From Flavobacteriaceae bacterium (GTDB lineage: Bacteria; Bacteroidota; Bacteroidia; Flavobacteriales; Flavobacteriaceae), in NCBI GenBank assembly GCA_013042255.1, contig JABDQK010000198.1:1-5252 (forward strand): a DNA stretch of 5,252 nucleotides, in the 5' to 3' direction. Shown piece by piece: positions 1-5,252 of the stretch (position 1 is the first letter of the stretch; each line of letters begins with the position of its first letter). The notes beneath the pieces are model-generated. The model ran no database searches. It was not told the origin of the DNA and worked only from the letters and a program-made list of their open reading frames with translations. The position numbers were made by a program, and so were the translations under genes.

Positions 1-201
1 CAGATTTACGGGGATACGGTTTACAGTTTTCTATTCGAACATAAAATGGAGATGGCCAGAAAAATGCTCGAAACCAATCAGTACAACGTCAATGAAGTCG
101 GATTAAAAGTAGGGTACAGTACATCAAGCCACTTTATTGCTGCATTTAAGAAAAAGTACGGCACTACCCCCAAGAAATATCTGATGGCACAGGGCCAATA
201 G
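1..201 (+). CDS. AraC-family transcriptional regulator, C-terminal HTH fragment (5' end outside window)
   Basis: Frame 1 is open from the left edge to a TAG at 199-201 and gives the last 66 residues of a protein. Visible are the end of one helical segment (EHKMEMARKMLE), then the second helix-turn-helix of the AraC/XylS DNA-binding domain: NVNEVGLKVGYSTSSHFIAAF, followed by the family signature FKKKYGTTPKKYL. The pattern 'vGY-s-s-F---FKk-yG-tP-kY' is the diagnostic C-terminal motif of this family. The effector-binding N-terminal part is missing, so the signal it senses cannot be told. It lies 97 bases upstream of a VOC-family gene on the same strand; regulation of that gene is possible but is inference from position only. 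Family assignment is firm, target unknown. Confidence 0.93.
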   Translation, partial: QIYGDTVYSFLFEHKMEMARKMLETNQYNVNEVGLKVGYSTSSHFIAAFKKKYGTTPKKYLMAQGQ

Positions 202-243
202 AAGATGAAAACTACCATCTTTCCCTATGAATATTCATTTTTT
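201..243 (+). terminator. Possible terminator after the AraC-family gene
   Basis: Directly after the stop codon there is a 6-bp inverted repeat, AAGATG (202-207) and CATCTT (216-221), with an 8-base loop. A perfect 12-base palindrome ATGAATATTCAT (227-238) follows and runs straight into six T residues (238-243). The T-run next to a palindrome resembles an intrinsic terminator, but the stems are short and AT-rich and the second has no good loop, so this is tentative. Confidence 0.3.
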
Positions 244-298
244 ATATTGAAGTAAATTCCTGATATTTAAAGAACCACCTTTAATAAAGCAAATCAGG

Positions 299-676
299 AT
301 GAACCTCAATCAAGTTACTGTACCGTCTGTGGACTTGGGGAAGTCCATTGCGTTTTACGAGAAACTCGGATTAAAGCTGATTATCAAGGCTTTGCCCAAT
401 TACGCCAGGTTTGAATGTCCGGAAGGAGACGCCACCTTCTCCGTGCACCAGGTAGAAAATTTACCTGAGGGGAATGGTATTATGGTGTATTTTGAATGCC
501 AGGATCTCGATAAATATGTAGGTGAATTATTGAAGAAGGGAATTACATTTGAGGAACTCCCTAATGACAAACGGTGGATATGGAGAGAGGCCCGTTTAAA
601 GGACCCGGATCAGAATCAGTTGGTACTTTATTACGCGGGGAAAAACAGAAAAAACCCTCCCTGGAGAATCGTTTAA
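299..676 (+). CDS. VOC-family (glyoxalase/bleomycin-resistance fold) protein
   Basis: A complete 125-residue protein of usual length for a single-subunit VOC protein, probably a cytosolic dimer. The opening NQVTVPSVDLGKSIAFYEKLGLKL matches the first beta-alpha-beta unit ('D---s--FY--lGl'). The second module has FECQDLDKYVGELLKKGI (65-82), and the C-terminus carries the DPDQNQL signature (102-108). By eye the usual metal-ligand positions look replaced: Q5 or N4 at the first strand, M62 where His is common, and V109 where Glu is common ('IEL' becomes LVL). It may therefore bind a ligand without metal catalysis. Substrate is unknown. The ATG at 299 has only a weak AGG just upstream; the VOC fold begins at residue 3, which supports this start. 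ThuA follows after 17 bases, suggesting co-transcription. Confidence 0.88.
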   Translation: MNLNQVTVPSVDLGKSIAFYEKLGLKLIIKALPNYARFECPEGDATFSVHQVENLPEGNGIMVYFECQDLDKYVGELLKKGITFEELPNDKRWIWREARLKDPDQNQLVLYYAGKNRKNPPWRIV

Positions 677-693
677 TCCTAAATTTCTTAATA

Positions 694-1467
694 ATGAATA
701 TGCGATACCTATTGTTTTCATGTCTTACGGTTTTAATATTACTAGTCGGATGCCAACAGGGAACGAAAAATGCCGGGGATAGTGCGACCGCGGTAGAAGT
801 AATCGAAACAGCACCAGAGATTCTGGTATTTACAAAAACAGAGGGGTATCGTCACAAAGCCATAGAAAAAGGGGTGCGCACCCTTCAGGAGCTGTCTAAG
901 GCAAATTCATTTTCAGTTACCCAGACTGAAAATTCAAATGATTTTAATAAAGATAATCTGAGCCAGTATTCCTTGGTGATTTTTCTCAGTACAACTTTAG
1001 ACGTTCTCAATGAGGAGCAACAACAGTCATTTACCCAGTACATAAATCAGGGCGGGAATTATATGGGGGTCCACGCTGCAACAGACACTGAGTACGACTG
1101 GCCCTGGTACGGAAAATTAGTGGGGGCTTATTTTATGAGTCACCCTGAACAACAAGAGGCAACGATTAATGTGGTCGATAGAGCACATGCCTCAACTTCA
1201 CATTTAGGCGAGACCTGGATTCATTTTGATGAATGGTATAATTTTAAGGAGTTAAACCCCGATGTAAAAGTGCTGATGCAACTTGATGAAAGCTCGTATT
1301 CCGGAGGCGAGAACGGAGATTTCCATCCCATTGCCTGGTATCATGAATACGAAGGAGGACGCTCATTTTATACAGGTCTCGGTCATACGGAAGAAGCCTA
1401 CGATGACCCTGATTTTCAAAAGCATTTGTTGGGGGGTATTTTTTACTGCCTCGGCCGCGATAAATGA
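694..1467 (+). CDS. ThuA-domain lipoprotein
   Basis: A 257-residue protein that starts with a lipoprotein signal peptide: a short basic N-terminus (MNMRYLL), a hydrophobic stretch and the lipobox LVGC with Cys20 as the lipidation site. The frame is open further upstream to an ATG at 574, but that would bury the signal peptide and overlap the VOC gene, so 694 is chosen (700 is also possible). The rest is a ThuA-like domain (trehalose-utilisation ThuA family, class I glutamine-amidotransferase-like fold): ILVFTKTEGYRHKAIEKG, then LVIFLSTT, GVHAATD (125-131), YFMSHPEQQ with His150, HPIAWYHEYEGGRSF (from His211) and GLGHTEE (His231). ThuA proteins are linked to sugar metabolism, but the reaction is not established. 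The protein should sit anchored in the periplasm or outer membrane. It is preceded closely by the VOC gene and converges with the DUF1460 gene, with 2 bases between the stop codons. Confidence 0.92.
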   Translation: MNMRYLLFSCLTVLILLVGCQQGTKNAGDSATAVEVIETAPEILVFTKTEGYRHKAIEKGVRTLQELSKANSFSVTQTENSNDFNKDNLSQYSLVIFLSTTLDVLNEEQQQSFTQYINQGGNYMGVHAATDTEYDWPWYGKLVGAYFMSHPEQQEATINVVDRAHASTSHLGETWIHFDEWYNFKELNPDVKVLMQLDESSYSGGENGDFHPIAWYHEYEGGRSFYTGLGHTEEAYDDPDFQKHLLGGIFYCLGRDK

Positions 1468-1469
1468 TT

Positions 1470-2312
1470 TTAAAATACCGGTCTGGCAACGATCACTCCG
1501 ACATTTTTTTTAATATTTTTCAGGTAGTCGACCAGCGGTAATTCCGAAATCTCAACAGCTCCTTTGGAGGAGGCGTGGAGCAGATGGATGCGGTTATCAG
1601 GTATTCGAATGGCAAATCCGGTATGGGTTACATCTAATCCTTCGATAGAGGTTGCCAGGGCGATAATATCTCCTGACGCCAACATGGCCTCATTTTCTTT
1701 TAACATTTCAGGCGAGAGCACACATAAGGATTGTTTTTTGGTAGACTCTTCTACGGTGATCATTTCCTGGTAAGTCTTTTCTTCCTTCATAGCCGGATAG
1801 AGGGAACGATGATCAGTCATAAAGTTAAGCTCTTTTGAGATTTCCGTCCCGCCCAATGCTGCAGTAATATCTTTTACCAATCCCTTTTTTTCATTATCTC
1901 TGACCCATTCGGTAAAATAATGGAGACGTGATGCATAACCTCTGAGTTTACCATCTCGGTACCTGATTTTTTCCAGGGCTTTTACGAACTCATCAAAGTT
2001 GGGATGTGGATTTTTTCCAATTATTCCGAAAGCCAGGACATTTTCAACAAAGGTGGTACAATCCAGACCTTCCAGGTCGATAACCAGGGATTCGTCAGAT
2101 CCTGTTTCCAGAGTCTGAGCCACATAAGGGGTTCCTATAAAAGTCTTTCCGATGGCCACCAGTTCTTCCCCTGCCTGATCAAATGAAAAACCTTTGATTT
2201 CCTGAATTTTTTCCTCCACCGCCTTCCTGTTTTGAGGAGAACAGCTGATCGTTTGCGCACAAACTGATGCACTTAATTGAAAAACTAAAAAGAAGATTAA
2301 TGTTGATTTCAC
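1470..2312 (-). CDS. Secreted DUF1460 family protein (N-acetylmuramoyl-L-alanine amidase-like, NlpC/P60 superfamily)
   Basis: A complete 280-residue protein with a Sec signal peptide (MKSTLIFFLVFQLSASVCAQ, likely cleaved after Ala19). The mature part matches the DUF1460 family, thought to be cysteine amidases/peptidases acting on peptidoglycan. Visible motifs are FIGTPYVAQTLE (58-69), LDCTTFVENVLA with the probable nucleophile Cys85, the family stretch LRGYASRLHYFTEW (123-136), GDIIALATS (214-222), and GLDVTHTGFAIR with the probable catalytic His230, followed by HLLHASS (243-249). These residues are in the expected order, so the enzyme looks intact. The start codon is GTG (2312-2310); no in-frame ATG lies between it and the upstream TAG, and the signal peptide begins right there. 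The likely location is the periplasm, with a role in cell-wall turnover inferred from the family. Confidence 0.92.
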   Translation of the reverse strand: MKSTLIFFLVFQLSASVCAQTISCSPQNRKAVEEKIQEIKGFSFDQAGEELVAIGKTFIGTPYVAQTLETGSDESLVIDLEGLDCTTFVENVLAFGIIGKNPHPNFDEFVKALEKIRYRDGKLRGYASRLHYFTEWVRDNEKKGLVKDITAALGGTEISKELNFMTDHRSLYPAMKEEKTYQEMITVEESTKKQSLCVLSPEMLKENEAMLASGDIIALATSIEGLDVTHTGFAIRIPDNRIHLLHASSKGAVEISELPLVDYLKNIKKNVGVIVARPVF

Positions 2313-2548
2313 TATTTGTGATTTAAATATTCTTAGAAAGAAGCAATTAGACTACCCATAAATAATAGGGTAAAGTTAGCAATAGTTTATTTCACATTAT
2401 CGATTGTAGTGAATTGAGATGTTGAATTGACACTCATGCTGCGATTGTCTGTATAATTTCCTACTATATCTAAAGTTAGAGCTATGAATTGTAGGACTCA
2501 TATGTTATCAGTATTATTACACCTTCGAAATGGAATGGAAAACGTTAG
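2313..2548. promoter_or_regulatory. Divergent intergenic region between the DUF1460 and haloperoxidase-fusion genes
   Basis: This AT-rich stretch of 236 bases has no convincing gene on either strand and must carry the promoters of both flanking genes. It holds several short repeats: TGAATTGA twice (2410-2417 and 2423-2430, 13 bases apart), CGATTGT twice (2401-2407 and 2442-2448), TAAAGTTAG twice exactly 100 bases apart (2371-2379 and 2471-2479), and an inverted repeat TACCC/GGGTA (2353-2357 and 2368-2372). Such repeats could be operator sites, but short matches are also expected by chance in AT-rich DNA. Confidence 0.6.
2427..2457 (+). promoter_or_regulatory. Candidate promoter for the haloperoxidase-fusion gene
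   Basis: TTGACA at 2427-2432 and TATAAT at 2452-2457 are perfect matches to the classical -35 and -10 hexamers, with a 19-base spacer. That spacer is long for an E. coli-type sigma factor but close to the spacing between the Bacteroidetes -33 (TTTG) and -7 (TAnnTTTG) elements. TATAATTT matches the -7 element only in part. A start site near 2465 would leave a 5' leader of about 85 bases before the ATG at 2549. Confidence 0.35.
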
Positions 2549-5252
2549 ATGAGGAACATAGGGATTTCGTTATTATTGATATGCTGGGGGTATCATATTC
2601 AGGGACAGACTTCCTTTCAGGAAGTACAATCTCAGGTGGTTGACCAGGTTGTCAGATACGGTGATGTTGCCACCTTCCACGGGCCGGGAATCTCTTTTGC
2701 CGACTATGACAACGACGGATGGGATGATATTTCCATTCCGGCATCCACAACAAGGGATTTTCAGTTTTTGCGCAATACAGGAGGGCAATTTGTGGTACAA
2801 ACACTACCCATTTCCAGTGGCGGATTAGAATCCAGGCAGGTAACATGGGTGGATTTTGACAATGACGGGGATCTCGATTTCTTTGCGAATAGTGACACAG
2901 GTGTATGCTGGCTTTATCGCAATGATGGCAACAACTCTTTTACGGACATAATCGCTGCTTCTGGAATAGCACCAGAGCCCAGGACCTACTGGGGAAATTC
3001 CTGGGGTGATATCGATAACGATGGAGACCTCGACCTTTTTCTTATCGTTCGGGACAATGATTTTGTAGATCACAATTTACTTTATCGAAACGAAGGTAGC
3101 GGTATCTTCAGCGATGTTACAGAAAGTGCTGGATTGTCATTGAATGCCCAGTTTACCCAAAGTGCGGCTTTTATTGATTATGATCGCGATGGTCACCAGG
3201 ATCTGTTTCTGGCCAATGATAAGGATGAACTGCCCAATGTCCTTTATCGCAACCGGGGAGATGGCACTTTTATGGATGTCAGTATCGCCTCGGGGATGGA
3301 TCTCCATATGGACGGGATGTCGGCCACCGTGGCAGACTACAACAATGATGGTTGGCTCGATGTTTACGTCACCAACATTTATCCTCCGGTATTTACCACA
3401 AGTGTTTTAGGGAATGCTTTTCTGAGGAATAACGGAGATGGTACCTTCAGTAATATTGCCTTGTCTAACGGAACAAGATTCGACGGATTTGCATGGGGTG
3501 CCGTTTTTATGGATGGAGAAAATGACAGTGATCTCGACCTACATGTGGTGAGTCATCAGGACGGTTCTGAAGGTGGACCTTCTTCTGCCTATTACCAAAA
3601 TGATGGTAGCGGAATTTTTGCTGATACCGGTAACTTTGGATTTGAGAATGACATTGCTGCCAGCTACGGCAATGCCATTGGAGACATACAGAATGATGGC
3701 CTTCCCGATATAGCTGTAATAAATATAGGGGACCAACCTATATCCATTTGGCAAAATAATTCCACGTCTGGAAATAACTGGCTGAAGATAAAACTTGAGG
3801 GTACCCAAAGCAATCGTATGGGAGTTGGCTCTTATATAAAAATTGGAGTGGCCGGCGAAGTGCAATACAGGTATACCCTTTGCGGAGAAGGATTTATCAG
3901 TCAGAACAGCCTGTCAGAATTTGTGGGTATTGGGACAGCCAATAATATCGAATATATTGAAGTGGTATGGCCCAGTGGAATTAAGGACCGCTTCGAGAAT
4001 GTCACCCCCAATCAGATGATTACTCTTGTAGAGAACACTAATCCTGTTGAGAATAATGACCAGAACGGTGGTGGGGGAACCAGGGCAGACGAATTTGCAC
4101 ATTTATCTGTGGCCAGGCAATGGAATGAAGCCCTGCTCGACGCAATACGAAACGATTTTGCCAGACCACCGGTACACGCGAGAAATTTATATCACAGCTC
4201 ACTGGCTATGTACGATTCCTGGGCCTTGTTTGATAACACCGCTGAAACCATTTTTCTGGGTAAAACGCAAAATGGATATTCCTGCAGTTTCGATGGAATT
4301 GAAGCACCAGAGGATGTAGAAATGGCACGCGAGGTTATGATGAGTTATGCTCTCTACAGGTTGCTGGTTTACAGATTTACTAATTCACCCGGCGCCACTT
4401 TCGCACTTCAACGGTTTGAGGAATTATTTATCCATCTGGGCTTTGACAGCTCTTTTACGAGTACAGATTACAGTTCAGGGTCGTATGCCGCTTTGGGGAA
4501 TTACCTGGGAGCAAAGCTTATCGATTTTGGATATAACGATGGCTCCAACGAAAAGGATGATTACGAAAATGAATATTATCAACCGGTAAATGAACCTTTG
4601 GCGTTAGACCGGTATGAAGAAACCTATGATCTGGCAAATCCCAATCGCTGGCAACCCCTGGCATTCGAAAGTTTTGTTGATCAGAGTGGGAATCCAATTA
4701 CTGGGAGCATACCTGAATTCCTCGGTCCGGAATGGGGACAGGTTAAACCCTTTGCACTGAATTCTTCCGATCTGCAAATTCTGAATAATGGGTTTGACAG
4801 CTATATATACAATGATCCCGGTCCGCCGGTGAATATTCAGAATTCAGCTCAGGATGGGATCCAGGACCCCTACAAATGGCATTTTGCGCTGGTCGCATCC
4901 TGGTCATCGCATTTAGATCCATCAGACCCAACCTTGATAGATATTTCGCCAGGAAGTACAGGCAATGTTGACCTTTCTTTATTCCCTGCCAACTTTGAGG
5001 AATACCAGACTTTCTATGACTTTATGGAAGGGGGCGATATGGGCACCGGACATATAGTGAATCCGGTTACAGGTCAACCCTATGAGCAACAGTTGGTAAA
5101 GCGGGCTGATTACGCCAGAGTCCTTGCCGAGTTCTGGGCAGATGGCCCTGATTCCGAGACCCCGCCGGGCCATTGGTTCACCATTTTGAATTATGTAAAT
5201 GACCATCCCGAGACAATCAAACAAATTGCCGGAATGGGCGAGGTGGTGGACG
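2549..5252 (+). CDS. Secreted FG-GAP/VCBS propeller + ASPIC/UnbV + vanadium-haloperoxidase-like fusion protein (3' end outside window)
   Basis: The frame is open from ATG 2549 (right after an in-frame TAG at 2546) to the right edge: 901 residues without a stop. Residues 1-20 (MRNIGISLLLICWGYHIQGQ) form a signal peptide, which fixes the start. Seven DxDxDG-type calcium-loop motifs follow at residues 52, 102, 154, 210, 263, 322 and 379, spaced 50-59 apart, with LYRN-G-G-F repeats between; this implies a seven-bladed propeller. Residues 410-495 are an ASPIC/UnbV domain (NWLKIKLEGT, SNRMGVGS, VVWPSGIKDRFENVTPNQ). A linker with GGGG (507-510) leads to a vanadium-haloperoxidase-like region: RQWNEALLDAIR, PPVHARNLYHSSLAMYDSW (540-558), WSSHLDP (785-791), DISPGSTGN (798-806) and FWADGPDSETPPGHW (862-876). 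The vanadate-binding Lys/Arg, SGH and Arg/His motifs should lie beyond the window, so activity is unproven. A T9SS sorting domain may end the protein, but this is not visible. Confidence 0.9.
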   Translation, partial: MRNIGISLLLICWGYHIQGQTSFQEVQSQVVDQVVRYGDVATFHGPGISFADYDNDGWDDISIPASTTRDFQFLRNTGGQFVVQTLPISSGGLESRQVTWVDFDNDGDLDFFANSDTGVCWLYRNDGNNSFTDIIAASGIAPEPRTYWGNSWGDIDNDGDLDLFLIVRDNDFVDHNLLYRNEGSGIFSDVTESAGLSLNAQFTQSAAFIDYDRDGHQDLFLANDKDELPNVLYRNRGDGTFMDVSIASGMDLHMDGMSATVADYNNDGWLDVYVTNIYPPVFTTSVLGNAFLRNNGDGTFSNIALSNGTRFDGFAWGAVFMDGENDSDLDLHVVSHQDGSEGGPSSAYYQNDGSGIFADTGNFGFENDIAASYGNAIGDIQNDGLPDIAVINIGDQPISIWQNNSTSGNNWLKIKLEGTQSNRMGVGSYIKIGVAGEVQYRYTLCGEGFISQNSLSEFVGIGTANNIEYIEVVWPSGIKDRFENVTPNQMITLVENTNPVENNDQNGGGGTRADEFAHLSVARQWNEALLDAIRNDFARPPVHARNLYHSSLAMYDSWALFDNTAETIFLGKTQNGYSCSFDGIEAPEDVEMAREVMMSYALYRLLVYRFTNSPGATFALQRFEELFIHLGFDSSFTSTDYSSGSYAALGNYLGAKLIDFGYNDGSNEKDDYENEYYQPVNEPLALDRYEETYDLANPNRWQPLAFESFVDQSGNPITGSIPEFLGPEWGQVKPFALNSSDLQILNNGFDSYIYNDPGPPVNIQNSAQDGIQDPYKWHFALVASWSSHLDPSDPTLIDISPGSTGNVDLSLFPANFEEYQTFYDFMEGGDMGTGHIVNPVTGQPYEQQLVKRADYARVLAEFWADGPDSETPPGHWFTILNYVNDHPETIKQIAGMGEVVD
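2702..3709 (+). repeat. Seven tandem FG-GAP/VCBS repeats coding for a beta-propeller
   Basis: These are protein-level repeats within the large gene. The motifs are DYDNDGWDD, DFDNDGDLD, DIDNDGDLD, DYDRDGHQD, DYNNDGWLD, DGENDSDLD and DIQNDGLPD, at residues 52, 102, 154, 210, 263, 322 and 379. The first four are canonical calcium loops. The fifth has Asn for the second Asp, the sixth lacks the central Gly and the seventh has Gln at the third position, so calcium binding probably weakens towards the C-terminal blades. The DNA of the repeats has diverged, indicating an old duplication. Confidence 0.88.

Noticed and set aside
267..284. Small inverted repeat TTAAAG-N6-CTTTAA just upstream of the VOC gene
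   Set aside because: Only six AT-rich base pairs; likely to occur by chance, and it does not coincide with a recognisable promoter.
574..693. Upstream in-frame extension of the ThuA gene to an ATG at 574
   Set aside because: It would overlap the VOC gene by about 100 bases and place a charged, non-homologous leader before an obvious lipoprotein signal peptide that starts at 694.
1244..2186. Short open frames opposite or alongside the ThuA and DUF1460 genes (1489-1244, 1283-1513, 1564-1773, 2004-2186)
   Set aside because: They overlap two genes with intact family motifs and have low-complexity or unrecognisable products.
2313..2548. Possible riboswitch, small RNA or CRISPR-like repeats in the intergenic region
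   Set aside because: The repeats are 7-9 bases and irregularly spaced, and no stable conserved RNA fold or repeat-spacer pattern was seen.
2573..3073. Minus-strand open frames opposite the start of the large gene (2800-2573, 2846-2652, 3073-2825)
   Set aside because: They lie antisense to a well-supported FG-GAP coding frame and show no protein-family motif; they are by-products of its codon use.
3144..4589. Plus-strand and minus-strand open frames inside the large gene (3144-3410, 3865-3539, 4102-3914, 4047-4319, 4347-4589)
   Set aside because: Each is short, has no recognisable domain and overlaps the continuous frame whose motifs are clear.
4743..5224. Minus-strand open frames near the right edge (4931-4743, 5224-4979)
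   Set aside because: They are antisense to the haloperoxidase-like region with its conserved WSSHLDP and PPGHW motifs; no independent support.

Overview
The window looks like chromosomal DNA from a Bacteroidetes bacterium, most likely a (marine) flavobacterium. The reasons are its moderate to low GC, weak or absent Shine-Dalgarno sites, a secreted DUF1460 amidase-like protein, a ThuA lipoprotein, and a very large secreted FG-GAP/ASPIC protein of the kind flavobacteria export. The assignment to class level is inference; no marker gene is present.

Layout. Bases 1-201 are the 3' end of an AraC-family regulator gene. After a short gap that may hold a terminator comes a small VOC (glyoxalase-fold) gene at 299-676. 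It is followed 17 bases later on the same strand by a ThuA-domain lipoprotein gene at 694-1467; the two probably share a transcript. A DUF1460 gene on the minus strand (2312-1470) converges on ThuA with only 2 bases between the stop codons. A 236-base divergent intergenic region (2313-2548) must hold the promoters of the DUF1460 gene and of the large gene to its right. It contains several short direct repeats and a TTGACA-N19-TATAAT promoter-like pair.

The dominant feature is one open reading frame from 2549 that runs off the right edge (901 codons visible, no stop). It encodes a signal peptide, seven FG-GAP/VCBS-type repeats (a probable seven-bladed calcium-binding propeller), an ASPIC/UnbV domain, a Gly/Asn-rich linker, and then the N-terminal and middle part of a vanadium-dependent haloperoxidase-like domain. 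The vanadate-binding residues of that family lie further towards the C-terminus and are not in the window, so activity cannot be judged here.

The left genes (regulator, VOC, ThuA) do not form a recognised pathway. The DUF1460 and haloperoxidase-fusion products are both predicted to be exported but share only a divergent promoter region. The most noteworthy item is the propeller-ASPIC-haloperoxidase fusion.
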